Shown: piece by piece, positions 16,295-25,617 of the stretch
Position numbering within the stretch: position 1 is the stretch's first letter
Layout of the letters: the number at the start of each line of letters is the position of its first letter
Source: Streptomyces silvae
Lineage (GTDB): Bacteria > Actinomycetota > Actinomycetes > Streptomycetales > Streptomycetaceae
Reading direction: 5' to 3'
Assembly (NCBI RefSeq): GCF_016745505.1
Contig: NZ_JAERUC010000099.1
Span: forward strand, 1 to 64,000
DNA: 64,000 nucleotides
Notes under the pieces: model-generated
What the model was told of the DNA's origin: nothing
The model's database searches: none
Seen by the model: the letters and a program-made list of their open reading frames with translations, nothing else
Program-made: the position numbers and the translations under genes

Positions 16295-17616
16295 GCGCCG
16301 CCGGGACCGCGCGGGAGACCCCGGCCGAGGTCGTCGCCCGGCTCCGCGCCGCCTTCCGCACCGGCCGGACCAGGGACCTGTCCTGGCGCACGGACCAGCT
16401 GACGCGGCTGCGCGCGATGCTCACCGAGCGCGGCGACGCACTGGCCGAGGCCCTCCACGCCGACCTCGGCAAGAGCCGCAAGGAGGCCTACCGGACCGAG
16501 ATCGACTTCACGGTCCGCGAGATCGACCACACCCTGGAGCGGCTGGCCGGCTGGCTGGAGCCCGAACCCGCCCCCGTACCGGCCGTCCTCGCCGGGGCGA
16601 CCGCCCACACCGTCCAGGACCCTCTGGGCGTCGTCCTGGTCATCGCGCCCTGGAACTACCCGGTGCAGCTGCTGCTCGCCCCCGTCGCCGGGGCGCTGGC
16701 GGCGGGCAACACCGTCGTCGCGAAGCCCAGCGAGCTGGCGCCCGCCACCTCCGCCGCGCTGGCCCGGCTGCTGCCGGAGTACCTGGACGGCGACGCGCTC
16801 ACCGTGGTGGAGGGCGGGGTCCCGGAGACCACCGCGCTGCTCGCCGAGCGCTTCGACCACATCTTCTACACCGGCAACGGCACGGTCGGCCGCATCGTGA
16901 TGGCAGCCGCGGCGAAGCACCTCACCCCGGTGACGCTCGAACTGGGCGGCAAGTCGCCCGCGTTCGTCGACCGTGACACGGATCTGAAGACGGTCGCGGC
17001 CCGGCTGGTGTCCGGGAAGTTCCTCAACACGGGCCAGACGTGCGTGGCACCCGACTACGTCCTGACCGACCCGGAGACCGCGCCCGCCCTCACGGACGCG
17101 CTCGCCGCGGCGGTCGAGGAGCAGTTCGGTACGGACGCCTCGCAGTCGCCGGAGTACGGCCGGATCGTCAACGAGCGCCACTTCGACCGGCTGGTGGGCC
17201 TCCTGGACTCCGGCCGGACGGTGACGGGCGGCGCCCACGACCGGGACACGAAGTACATCGCCCCGACCGTGCTGGCCGACGTCGCCCCGGACTCCCCCGT
17301 GATGCAGGAGGAGATCTTCGGCCCGGTGCTGCCGGTCCTCACCGTGGACGGTCTCGACGAGGCCATCGGGTTCATCAACGACCGGGACAAGCCCCTGGCC
17401 CTGTACGCGTTCACGGAGTCCCCCGGCGTACGGGAACGGCTGCTGGCCGAGACCTCGTCCGGCGGGGTCGGGATGGGCCTGCCGCTGGCCCATCTGACCG
17501 TCTCCGACCTGCCGTTCGGCGGGGTCGGCGAGAGCGGGATGGGCAACTACCACGGCCGGTACTCCCTGGAGACGTTCAGCCACCGCAAGGCGGTCCTGGA
17601 CACCCCGCTGGGCTGA
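16291..17616 (+). CDS. Aldehyde dehydrogenase family protein
   Basis: NAD(P)+-dependent aldehyde dehydrogenase of 441 aa. This length is typical of the compact class 3-like/coniferyl aldehyde branch. Motifs seen are VIAPWNYPVQL, the Rossmann ELGGKSPAFV with catalytic Glu, and the nucleophile Cys in NTGQTCVAPDY. The C-terminal PFGGVGESGMGNYHG is also characteristic. The GTG start at 16291 overlaps the DJ-1 gene stop codon. A strong hairpin terminator follows. Substrate is unknown; context suggests short reactive aldehydes. Confidence 0.93.
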   Translation: MSAAGTARETPAEVVARLRAAFRTGRTRDLSWRTDQLTRLRAMLTERGDALAEALHADLGKSRKEAYRTEIDFTVREIDHTLERLAGWLEPEPAPVPAVLAGATAHTVQDPLGVVLVIAPWNYPVQLLLAPVAGALAAGNTVVAKPSELAPATSAALARLLPEYLDGDALTVVEGGVPETTALLAERFDHIFYTGNGTVGRIVMAAAAKHLTPVTLELGGKSPAFVDRDTDLKTVAARLVSGKFLNTGQTCVAPDYVLTDPETAPALTDALAAAVEEQFGTDASQSPEYGRIVNERHFDRLVGLLDSGRTVTGGAHDRDTKYIAPTVLADVAPDSPVMQEEIFGPVLPVLTVDGLDEAIGFINDRDKPLALYAFTESPGVRERLLAETSSGGVGMGLPLAHLTVSDLPFGGVGESGMGNYHGRYSLETFSHRKAVLDTPLG

Positions 17617-17624
17617 CCGTACGG

Positions 17625-17667
17625 ACGACGGGAGGGCGCGACCGATGCGGTCGCGCCCTCCCGTCGT
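17625..17667. terminator. Bidirectional terminator, 19-bp stem
   Basis: Perfect stem ACGACGGGAGGGCGCGACC with loop GATGC, between the convergent aldehyde dehydrogenase and ccsB genes. Confidence 0.88.
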
Positions 17668-17682
17668 ACGCGTGCGTACCGG

Positions 17683-18765
17683 TCAGACCCCGGCGTAGGA
17701 GTGCTTGCCGGTGACGAAGATGTTCACGCCGTAGTAGTTGAACAGCCAGCAGCCGAAGGCCACGAGGGCCAGGTAGGCGGCCTTGCGGCCCTTCCAGCCG
17801 GCCGTCGCGCGGGCGTGCAGGTAGGCGGCGTACGCGACCCAGGTGATGAAGGACCAGACCTCCTTGGGGTCCCAGCCCCAGTAGCGGCCCCAGGCGTCGC
17901 CCGCCCAGATCGCGCCCGCGATGATCGTGAACGTCCAGAGCGGGAAGACGGCCGCGTTGATGCGGTACGAGAAGGTGTCCAGGGTCTTGGCGGCCGGCAG
18001 CCGCTCCAGGACGGACGAGGCGAACTTCCCGGGCGTGCCGCCGTTCGCGATCTTGTTCTCGTAGTTGTCGCGGAACAGGTAGAGCAGCGTGCCGACGGCG
18101 CCGAGGTAGAAGACGGCGCCGCAGATGATGGCGGTGGAGACGTGGATCCACAGCCAGTAGGAGTGGAGCGCGGGCACCAGCTGGTCGCTGTCGGTGTACA
18201 GCGTGGTCGTGGCGATGCCGAGGTCCAGCAGGACCGTGGTGACCAGCAGCAGACCGATCCAGCGGACGTTCTTCCGCAGGGCCAGCAGGATGAGGTACGC
18301 GCCGACGGCCACCGTGGAGAAGGTGATCGAGAACTCGTACATGTTGCCCCAGGGGGCCCGCTGCACCGACAGGGCGCGTGCGACGACCCCGCTCGCCTCG
18401 ACGGCGAAGGCGACGACGGTCAGGGAGACGGCGATACGGCCCCACAGGTCGCCCTTGAAGGTGCCGCCCGCCGCCCCGGGACCGTCCGGGACGTCACGGG
18501 TCCCGGTGGCGGAGCGCGTGACGATCCTGGGGCGGTCCAGCACGGCGGTGCCGCCCTGCTGCGCGACCTGCACCTTCACCGTGGAACCCGCGGACGCCGT
18601 GTCCTGCTTCAGCGCGGCGGCCGTGCGGCCGACCTTGCTGCGGCTGCCGAAGACCCACTCGGCGATGTGCGCGAAGAAGGCCAGGGTGTAGACGGCCATC
18701 GACGAATAGATCAGCACATTGCTGGTATGTGCCAGGTTCTCGTTGGTTGCGGCGGCGAGATTCAC
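17683..18765 (-). CDS. ccsB: Cytochrome c biogenesis protein CcsB/ResC
   Basis: Multi-helix membrane protein of 360 aa, part of the System II cytochrome c synthetase that attaches haem to apocytochrome outside the membrane. The haem-handling tryptophan-rich WWD-type motif occurs as YWGWDPKEVWSFITW. Conserved His residues flank it. The GTG start at 18765 overlaps the resB stop by GTGA, so the genes are translationally coupled. It is last in the redoxin-ccdA-resB-ccsB run. Confidence 0.94.
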   Translation of the reverse strand: MNLAAATNENLAHTSNVLIYSSMAVYTLAFFAHIAEWVFGSRSKVGRTAAALKQDTASAGSTVKVQVAQQGGTAVLDRPRIVTRSATGTRDVPDGPGAAGGTFKGDLWGRIAVSLTVVAFAVEASGVVARALSVQRAPWGNMYEFSITFSTVAVGAYLILLALRKNVRWIGLLLVTTVLLDLGIATTTLYTDSDQLVPALHSYWLWIHVSTAIICGAVFYLGAVGTLLYLFRDNYENKIANGGTPGKFASSVLERLPAAKTLDTFSYRINAAVFPLWTFTIIAGAIWAGDAWGRYWGWDPKEVWSFITWVAYAAYLHARATAGWKGRKAAYLALVAFGCWLFNYYGVNIFVTGKHSYAGV

Positions 18766-20456
18766 TTCTCAGCCCCTTCGGCAGGTTCTTCGGAAGGTGG
18801 TTCGGTCCCGGATCCGGGATCGGGCGCGGTGGGTGCCACGGCGTTGAGCGCGACCGCGAGATCACCCAGTTCCTCGGGCAGCTTCGCGGACTCGCTCCGC
18901 CCCAGGCCCGCCATCTCGACGACGGTGACGCCGTCCGCTCCCCGTACGGCCCGCACCCACACCCGGCGGCGCTGGATGAAGAGCGAACCGGCGAGCCCGA
19001 GGATGGCGGCGACGGCCCCGGTGAGCGCCCAGCCGCTGGCGGGCTGGCGGGAGATCTGGAAGCTGGCCCATTCCTCGACGCCCTCGAAGGTGACGGAGCC
19101 CGCGCCGTCGGGGAGCTTCATGGTCTCGCCGGGGCGCAGCCGCTTCTTCAGCTTGTCCCCGTTGCTGTCCTTGAATTCCTTCATCTTGGACGTGTCGAGC
19201 TGGTACACGTTCTGCGGCAGGCCGGAGTCGACACCCAGGCTGCCGTAGTAGCCGTTGAGCGCGAGGACCGGGTAGTCGAGGCCGGGGTACTGGGAGAACA
19301 TCGTGCCCTGGCCGTCACCGGCGAACGTCGGGACGAAGAAGGCCTGGAAGCCCAGCTGGGTCTTCACGCCGTTCTTGTCCTTGTAGCCGTCCATCACCTT
19401 GATGGCGCCGGTCGAGGTGACGTTGTTGTCGATGGGCAGCAGGGGCACGGAGCTCTTGTAGACCTCCTTGCCGCTGCCGTCCTTGACCGAGATCACCGGG
19501 GCGTAGCCGTGGGCGTTGAGGTAGACCTTCGTACCGTCGACGACGAGCGGCTTGTTGACCTCGATGACCTTCTGCTTCTCCTCCCCGTCGGCGCCCTCGG
19601 CGTACGTGACCCTGGCCTCGTAGGTACGGGGCGTGCCGCGCTGGGGGCCGCTGCGCTCGTACGTGCCGACGAAGTCCTTCAGGTCGAAGCTGAACGGGGT
19701 GAGGTCGTCGTTGTCGAAGAGCGAGCCGGACTTGAAGTCGTCGTACTGGGTGATCGTGTTGGCGAACCCGTCGCCCTCGACCACGAGCTTGCCGCCCTCG
19801 GACTTGAAGAGCTGCCCGCCGGCGAACGCGACGAGCATGACGATCAGCGCGATGTGGAACAGGAGGTTCCCGGTCTCGCGCAGATAGCCCTTCTCGGCGG
19901 CCACCGCGTCACCGGCCGTGTGCGAGCGGAAGCGCCGGTTGCGCAGGAGGGCGAGCGCGGCCTCACGGACCTGCTCGGGCTCGGCGTCGGTGCGCCAGGT
20001 GGTGTACGCGGGCAGCCGGGTCAGCTGCTTCGGGGCGCCGGGCGGCCGGCCGCGCAGCTGGCCGATGAACTGCCCGGTACGCGGGACGATGCAGCCGATC
20101 AGCGAGACGAACAGCAGGATGTAGATCGCGGAGAACCACACCGAGCTGTAGACGTCGAAGAACTGCAGCTTCTCGTAGATCGGCGTGACCGTGGTGTGGG
20201 CTTCCTTGAAGGTCTGCACCTTCAGTTCGTCCACGCTGTTCTGCGGGATCAGGGAGCCGGGGATCGCGCCGAGCGACAGCAGGAAGAGCAGGATCAGCGC
20301 GACCCGCATCGAGGTGAGCTGCCGCCAGAACCAGCGGGCCCAGGCGATGACTCCCATCGCCGGCACGGCGGACGCGGACTCCTCGCGCGGGGCGGTGGAG
20401 AGCTGTTCCCCGGCCCGGCCGAGGTCGCGCTCGTCCGTGGTGTTCGTGTTGCTCAT
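18762..20456 (-). CDS. resB: Cytochrome c biogenesis protein ResB
   Basis: ResB/CcsB1-family membrane protein, 564 aa. Three N-terminal transmembrane helices and one near residue 485 frame a large extracytoplasmic domain. It pairs with CcsB/ResC in the haem-attachment complex. It starts 4 nt after the ccdA stop codon and overlaps ccsB. The C-terminal tail is acidic and low in complexity. Confidence 0.94.
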   Translation of the reverse strand: MSNTNTTDERDLGRAGEQLSTAPREESASAVPAMGVIAWARWFWRQLTSMRVALILLFLLSLGAIPGSLIPQNSVDELKVQTFKEAHTTVTPIYEKLQFFDVYSSVWFSAIYILLFVSLIGCIVPRTGQFIGQLRGRPPGAPKQLTRLPAYTTWRTDAEPEQVREAALALLRNRRFRSHTAGDAVAAEKGYLRETGNLLFHIALIVMLVAFAGGQLFKSEGGKLVVEGDGFANTITQYDDFKSGSLFDNDDLTPFSFDLKDFVGTYERSGPQRGTPRTYEARVTYAEGADGEEKQKVIEVNKPLVVDGTKVYLNAHGYAPVISVKDGSGKEVYKSSVPLLPIDNNVTSTGAIKVMDGYKDKNGVKTQLGFQAFFVPTFAGDGQGTMFSQYPGLDYPVLALNGYYGSLGVDSGLPQNVYQLDTSKMKEFKDSNGDKLKKRLRPGETMKLPDGAGSVTFEGVEEWASFQISRQPASGWALTGAVAAILGLAGSLFIQRRRVWVRAVRGADGVTVVEMAGLGRSESAKLPEELGDLAVALNAVAPTAPDPGSGTEPPSEEPAEGAEK

Positions 20457-20460
20457 GGAC

Positions 20461-21234
20461 TCAGATCCCCACAGTGAAGCCGTTTGACCAGGCCTGCATC
20501 TCCTGGATGAGCGCGTCCCACGCGCCCGTCAGCAGGAGTACTCCGGTCACGATCATCATGCCGCCGCCGATGCGCATGACCCATGCGTAGTGGCGCTTGA
20601 CCCAGCCGAACGCGCCGAGCGCCCGGCGGAAGGCGATGGCCGCCAGGACGAAGGGGACACCGAGTCCGAGACAGTACGCGACGGACAGCACCGCCCCCCG
20701 GCCGGCCGTGGCCTGCTCGAAGGCGAGCGCGTTGACGGAGGCGAGCGTCGGGCCGAGGCACGGCGTCCAGCCGATCCCGAAGAGGGCGCCGAGCAGGGGC
20801 GCTCCCACCAGGCCGGTCACCGGACGCTTGTGGATCCGGAACTCGCGCTGCGTCATCCAGGGCATGAGGCCCATGAAGAAGATCCCCATGAGGATCATCA
20901 GGACGCCGAGGACCTTGGAGAGCGTCCCGCTGTACTCCTGGAGCGTCTGGCCGAAGAAGCCGAAGAGCGCGCCCCCGGAGACGAACACGACGGTGAAGCC
21001 GAGCACGAAGAGGGAGGCCCCGGCGACGGTTCTGCCGCGCCGCCGCTCGGCCAGGTCGGCGCCGCTGACGCCGGTGACGTAGCTGAGGTAGCCGGGCACC
21101 AGCGGCAGGACGCACGGCGAGAAGAAGGAGACGAGACCGCCCAGCAGGGCGATGGGCAGCGCCACTATGAGCGCCCCGCTGAAGACCGTCTCGTTTCCGC
21201 CGGTGACCGCGGCCAGGTCGAGCACCGGAGTCAC
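20461..21234 (-). CDS. ccdA: Thiol-disulfide transporter CcdA
   Basis: DsbD-type core, 257 aa, six helices. It moves reducing equivalents across the membrane. The two redox cysteines are in FFSPCVLPLVPGYL (Cys41) and GWTPCLGPTL (Cys159). The GTG start at 21234 overlaps the redoxin stop by GTGA; a longer open frame upstream is just the shadow of the redoxin gene. It likely re-reduces the neighbouring TlpA-type redoxin so that apocytochrome haem-binding cysteines stay reduced. Confidence 0.94.
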   Translation of the reverse strand: MTPVLDLAAVTGGNETVFSGALIVALPIALLGGLVSFFSPCVLPLVPGYLSYVTGVSGADLAERRRGRTVAGASLFVLGFTVVFVSGGALFGFFGQTLQEYSGTLSKVLGVLMILMGIFFMGLMPWMTQREFRIHKRPVTGLVGAPLLGALFGIGWTPCLGPTLASVNALAFEQATAGRGAVLSVAYCLGLGVPFVLAAIAFRRALGAFGWVKRHYAWVMRIGGGMMIVTGVLLLTGAWDALIQEMQAWSNGFTVGI

Positions 21235-21833
21235 TTGTCCGCGACCAGGGGGTCGATCATCTTCCGCAGCTTCTCCGCGTCGAGCGCGGCGAGCGAGCGG
21301 GCGGCGAGCTTCCCGTCCCGGTCGATGACCACGGTCGACGGGATGGCCTGGGGGTTCAGCGTGCCCTTCGGGAAGCGCAGGAGCAGCTTGCCGGTCGGGT
21401 CGTAGATGCTCGGGTAGGTGACCCCGAAGTCCTTCTCGAAGCTGAGCGCGAGGGACTTCTGGGGGTCCCGGGTGTTGACGCCGACGAACTGGACGCCCTC
21501 GGCCTCGGTCGCCTTCGCCACCTTCTCGAAGTGCTTGGCCTCGGCGCGGCAGGGGCCGCACCAGGAGCCCCAGAAGTTCAGGACGACGACCTTGCCCTTG
21601 TAGTCGGCGACGGCGAGGTCCTTGCCGTCCAGGGTGGTGCCGTCGAGCTTCGGAGCATCCGTGCGGTCAGCCTTGGCGACGGTGGAGATCCCTCCGCTGC
21701 CGGTGACGAAGTTCGTGTTGCCGCCGCCGCCGGCCTTGGTGCCGCCACTGCACGCGGACAGGATCAGGACACCGGCCACGGCGGTGGCGGCCAGCAGGGC
21801 GGAGCGGCGTCGGGGTGCACGGCCAGAGCTCAT
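21231..21833 (-). CDS. TlpA/ResA-type thioredoxin lipoprotein
   Basis: Redoxin of 200 aa with a lipoprotein signal (lipobox LSAC, Cys28). The thioredoxin fold carries active site WCGPC (Cys92 and Cys95). Arg-rich residues precede the hydrophobic signal. It acts outside the membrane, reducing CXXCH motifs of apocytochrome c in System II. It is coupled to ccdA. The start at 21833 is chosen because it gives the signal peptide. Confidence 0.93.
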   Translation of the reverse strand: MSSGRAPRRRSALLAATAVAGVLILSACSGGTKAGGGGNTNFVTGSGGISTVAKADRTDAPKLDGTTLDGKDLAVADYKGKVVVLNFWGSWCGPCRAEAKHFEKVAKATEAEGVQFVGVNTRDPQKSLALSFEKDFGVTYPSIYDPTGKLLLRFPKGTLNPQAIPSTVVIDRDGKLAARSLAALDAEKLRKMIDPLVADK

Positions 21834-21900
21834 GTGAAAAGTTTCGCATGGCAGTTCCGGAGATCTTGGGCACCCCCCTCGGTGCCCGTAAAGCCCCTTG

Positions 21901-23157
21901 TCAGGCCTGTTTAAAGAAGGCGTTCCAGCCGCCCTCGGGAGCCTGTCCCACCTGGAGCGAACGGAGCTTCGTGAGCACCGCCGGGTCCTGTACGTCGAGC
22001 CAGTCGACGAACTGCCGGAAGGAGACGAGGCGCACATCCGGCTTCCCCGCGATGTGCTTGAGCGCTTCCTCGACGGCGTCCATGTAGATGCCGCCGTTCC
22101 ACTCCTCGAAGTGGTTGCCGATATAGAACGGCGCGCGGTTCGTCTCGTAGGCACGGTCGAATCCGGCGATATACGCGTCGGTGGCCTGGGTACGCCACCC
22201 CGGATAGCGCGAGGGCATGCCGTTGGTCGAATTCTTCGACTGGTTGGCGAGGATGTTGTAGTCCATGGAGAGGACTTCGAAGGTGTGGCCGGGGAACGGA
22301 ATGCCCTGGAGCGGAAGGTCCCAGACGCCCTGGCGCTTCTCGGGCCACATCTGGGTGCCGCCCGGCGAGCTCGCGTCATAACGCCAGCCCAGCTGCTTCG
22401 CGGTGGGCAGGAGATTGTCCTGGCCGAGCAGACAGGGCGTACGACCCCCGACCAGTTCCTTCCGGTAGTCGAACGGCAGCGGTTCGAGATCGTCCCATCC
22501 GCTGTTGGTCCGCCATTCGGTGACGAACGACACGGCCTGGTCGATCTCGCTCTGCCATTGCGCGGGCGTCCAGTTGCCGACCGATCCGGAACCGCCGCAG
22601 AAATGGCCGTTGAAATGCGTGCCGATCTCGTGCCCGTCCAGCCAGGCCTGACGGACGTACTTCAGGGTCTGCTTGACGTGGTCGTCGGAGAGATAGCCGA
22701 TGTCGGAGGCGCCCCGGGGGTTGTTGGGCGGGCGGTAGAGGGACTTCTTCGACTCGGGCAGCACATAGAGCCCGGAGAGGAAGAAGGTCATCGCCGCGTC
22801 GTGTTCCTGGGCGAGTTCGAGAAAGCGCGGGAAGAGCCCGTTGCCGACCTCGCCCGCCCCGTCCCACGAGAAGATCACGAACTGCGGCGGCGTCTGGCCG
22901 GGTTCGAGCGGAACGGGAGCGGCGGGCTGATTCGGCTGCTTTCCGGTGTCGGCCGTGGAGCCGTCACCGATCAGCCTGACCTGTTTCTTGGGAGGGCCCC
23001 CGCCATTCCCGTGCGTCCCTTTGCCGCCCTTGGCGCCCTTCTCGGGATCCGGCTTGCCACTGTCCGAAGAGCCGAGGGAGCCGCAGCCGGTCATCGACAG
23101 TGCGGCTGCGGCTCCGATACCGGCCCCGAGCAGGCCCCTTCGGTTGATTTCACGCAT
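21901..23157 (-). CDS. Polysaccharide deacetylase-like lipoprotein
   Basis: Exported protein of 418 aa. The N-terminus has an RRGLL Tat-like motif and a lipobox (SMTGC, Cys25), followed by a Gly/Lys/Pro-rich linker to about residue 90. The NodB-like fold follows: motif 1 is FSWDGAGE (Asp99) instead of TFDDG, and motif 2 is H181-FNG-H185 instead of HSxxH. The change at motif 1 makes standard zinc deacetylase chemistry uncertain. It lies 67 nt upstream of the redoxin gene and could be co-transcribed with the cytochrome c genes. Substrate may be cell-wall glycan, but this is unproven. Confidence 0.8.
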   Translation of the reverse strand: MREINRRGLLGAGIGAAAALSMTGCGSLGSSDSGKPDPEKGAKGGKGTHGNGGGPPKKQVRLIGDGSTADTGKQPNQPAAPVPLEPGQTPPQFVIFSWDGAGEVGNGLFPRFLELAQEHDAAMTFFLSGLYVLPESKKSLYRPPNNPRGASDIGYLSDDHVKQTLKYVRQAWLDGHEIGTHFNGHFCGGSGSVGNWTPAQWQSEIDQAVSFVTEWRTNSGWDDLEPLPFDYRKELVGGRTPCLLGQDNLLPTAKQLGWRYDASSPGGTQMWPEKRQGVWDLPLQGIPFPGHTFEVLSMDYNILANQSKNSTNGMPSRYPGWRTQATDAYIAGFDRAYETNRAPFYIGNHFEEWNGGIYMDAVEEALKHIAGKPDVRLVSFRQFVDWLDVQDPAVLTKLRSLQVGQAPEGGWNAFFKQA

Positions 23158-23332
23158 AGCGTCCCCATCTGCGGTCGTATTACCTCAAGGCCATACAAAC
23201 TGGCGATGGCTTAGATGAGGAAACCAACACGACGGTTCCACCGATAATCACAAAAGTTGTTACGTGAACACACCCTTACAGGTGCTGCACGCGGCCCACC
23301 AGAACGACGTGCGGCCCGGGGCGCGGAGACGT

Positions 23333-24022
23333 CTACGCCCCGAATGCCTTGGACTTCCCCTTGACCGGCTTCGCCCCCGCGAGGAGGTGCGCCGGCACCA
23401 GGTCCCGGGCCGGCTCGGTGTACCCGACGGACACGATCTCGTCGCCCTGGTACGTGAAGGTCGTCAGCGAGGCCAGGGTGCACTGCCGCTTGCGCGGGTC
23501 GTGCCACAGCCGGCGCCGCTCCACGAAGCTCCGCACGATCCAGATCGGCAGCTGGTGGCTGACGCAGACCGCCTCGTGGCCCCGGGCGGCGTCGCGCGCC
23601 GCGTCCAGGGCGCCCATCATCCGTACGACCTGCTCGATGTACGGCTCACCCCAGGACGGCTTGAAGGGGTTGGTCAGGTGCTTCCAGTTCTCGGGCTTGC
23701 GCAGCGCGCCGTCGCCGACCCCGAAGGTCTTGCCCTCGAAGACGTTGGCGGCCTCGATGAGCCGACCGTCGGTGGCCAGGTCCACGCTGTGCGACTTGGC
23801 GATCGGCGTGGCGGTCTCCTGGGCGCGCTCCAGCGGGGAGGCCACGACGTACGTGATGTCGCGCTTCTCCAGGTGCTCGGCGACCCGGTCGGCCATCCGG
23901 CGGCCCAGGTCGGAGAGGCTGTAGCCGGCGCGGCGTCCGTAGAGCACGCCGTCCGGGTTGTGCACCTCACCGTGGCGCATCAGGTGGACGACGGTGATGT
24001 CCTTCGCACTGTTCCCGCTCAT
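23333..24022 (-). CDS. Histidine phosphatase family protein
   Basis: Phosphoglycerate-mutase-like phosphatase, 229 aa. The phosphohistidine motif is [12 protein letters not shown] (Arg16-His17-Gly18) and a second catalytic His occurs in [10 protein letters not shown]. Members hydrolyse varied phosphomonoesters and the substrate is unknown. The ATG overlaps the hemL stop by ATGA, so the gene is coupled to haem synthesis. This hemL-phosphatase-cytochrome c order is common in actinobacteria. Confidence 0.9.
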   Translation of the reverse strand: MSGNSAKDITVVHLMRHGEVHNPDGVLYGRRAGYSLSDLGRRMADRVAEHLEKRDITYVVASPLERAQETATPIAKSHSVDLATDGRLIEAANVFEGKTFGVGDGALRKPENWKHLTNPFKPSWGEPYIEQVVRMMGALDAARDAARGHEAVCVSHQLPIWIVRSFVERRRLWHDPRKRQCTLASLTTFTYQGDEIVSVGYTEPARDLVPAHLLAGAKPVKGKSKAFGA

Positions 24023-25326
24023 GCGGTGGCCTCCGATGCGGCACGGGCGGCGGCGGGCAGCGCGGCGGCGATCCGCTCGATCGCCCGCTCGTCGTGGGAG
24101 GTGGAGACGAACCAGGACTCGAAGGCGGACGGCGGCAGGTACACGCCCTGCTCCAGCATCGAGTGGAAGAACGCGGTGAAGCGGAAAGCTTCCTGCTTCT
24201 TCGCGTCCTCGTAGTCGCGGACGGGCTCGTCGGTGAAGAAGACGGAGAACATGTTGCTCGCCGCCGACACCGTGTGCGCGACGCCCTCCTTGGTGAACAC
24301 CTCGCCGACCAGGGAGCGCAGCTCCGCGGAGACCGCGTCGATCTTCGCGTACGCCGCGTCGTCCAGCAGTCGCAGCTGGGCGAGGCCCGCGGCGGTGGCG
24401 ACCGGGTTACCGGAGAGGGTGCCCGCCTGGTAGACCGGGCCGGCGGGGGCCAGGTGCGCCATCACGTCGGCGCGGCCTCCGAAGGCCGCGGCCGGGAAGC
24501 CGCCGCCCATGACCTTGCCGAAGGTCATCAGGTCGGGCCGCACCCCGTCGATGCCGTACCAGCCCGCCTTGGACGTACGGAAGCCGGTCATCACCTCGTC
24601 GGAGATGTACAGCGCGCCGTTGGCCGCGCAGATCTCCTTCAGCCCGGCGTTGAAGCCGTCCGACGGCGGGACGACGCCCATGTTGCCCGGCGACGCCTCG
24701 GTGATCACACAGGCGATCTCCCCGGGCTGCGCGGCGAACGCGGCGCGCACGGCCTCCAGGTCGTTGTACGGCAGCACGATCGTGTCGCCGGCCTGGGCGC
24801 CGGTCACACCGGGCGTGTCGGGCAGACCGAAGGTGGCGACCCCGGAGCCGGCCGCGGCCAGCAGCGCGTCGACGTGGCCGTGGTAGCACCCGGCGAACTT
24901 CACGACCTTGGCGCGCCCGGTGAATCCACGGGCGAGCCGGATCGCGGACATGGTCGCCTCGGTGCCGGACGACACCAGCCGCACCTGCTCCACCGGCTCG
25001 ATCCGGGCCACGATCTCCTCGGCGAGCGCGACCTCGCCCTCACCCGGCGTACCGAAGGAGGTCCCCCGGGCCACCGCCTCCTGGACGGCCGCGGTGACCT
25101 CGGGGTGCGCGTGGCCGAGGATCATCGGCCCCCACGAACACACGAGATCGACGTACTCACGGCCGTCGGCGTCGGTGAGGTACGGACCCGTACCGGACAC
25201 CATGAACCGGGGCGTACCGCCCACGGCCCGGAAGGCGCGCACGGGGGAGTTCACGCCGCCGGGGGTCACGACGGACGCCCGGTCGAACAGGGACTGCGAA
25301 ACTGGGGCTTGGTATGAATACGCCAC
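24019..25326 (-). CDS. hemL: Glutamate-1-semialdehyde 2,1-aminomutase HemL
   Basis: PLP enzyme of 435 aa that converts glutamate-1-semialdehyde into 5-aminolevulinate in the C5 haem pathway. Motifs are [10 protein letters not shown] at the N-terminus, the PLP-binding SDEVMTGFR, and the Schiff-base Lys in [16 protein letters not shown]. The GTG start has AGGA 5 nt upstream. An 8-bp hairpin at 25354-25383 would sit in the mRNA leader. It is first in a run with the histidine phosphatase gene. Confidence 0.96.
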   Translation of the reverse strand: MAYSYQAPVSQSLFDRASVVTPGGVNSPVRAFRAVGGTPRFMVSGTGPYLTDADGREYVDLVCSWGPMILGHAHPEVTAAVQEAVARGTSFGTPGEGEVALAEEIVARIEPVEQVRLVSSGTEATMSAIRLARGFTGRAKVVKFAGCYHGHVDALLAAAGSGVATFGLPDTPGVTGAQAGDTIVLPYNDLEAVRAAFAAQPGEIACVITEASPGNMGVVPPSDGFNAGLKEICAANGALYISDEVMTGFRTSKAGWYGIDGVRPDLMTFGKVMGGGFPAAAFGGRADVMAHLAPAGPVYQAGTLSGNPVATAAGLAQLRLLDDAAYAKIDAVSAELRSLVGEVFTKEGVAHTVSAASNMFSVFFTDEPVRDYEDAKKQEAFRFTAFFHSMLEQGVYLPPSAFESWFVSTSHDERAIERIAAALPAAARAASEATA

Positions 25327-25617
25327 TTTGGTCCTGATCTGCGATTCGGAGTTCGGCGGCCTGACCGGATTTATCGGCCGCCGGTGAGCAGGGAGCGCGC
25401 TCTCCCCGTATGAGGCTCGTACAACGAAAGGGCGTCAGTCTCCTCGAGTCTGCGAAACTGAGTCGTCATAGGGAAAGCTCACACATGCCATGGTGTCAGA
25501 GGCGTCGACGGTCTTGCGGACAGGTGTTTCACCGCACGCCCGTGGGGGAGGTCACTGACGATGATCGGGTTGCGCGGCGGGGCTGTGTCTCCTAAGAAGT
25601 AGTCGGGTGGATGAGAT
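25327..25617. other. Divergent intergenic region with hairpin
   Basis: A 291-bp gap between hemL and a conserved unknown gene. It holds an inverted repeat CGGCGGCC (25354-25361) / GGCCGCCG (25376-25383), 14-nt loop, in the hemL leader. I see no RNA gene and no convincing -35/-10 pair for either direction. Confidence 0.4.
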
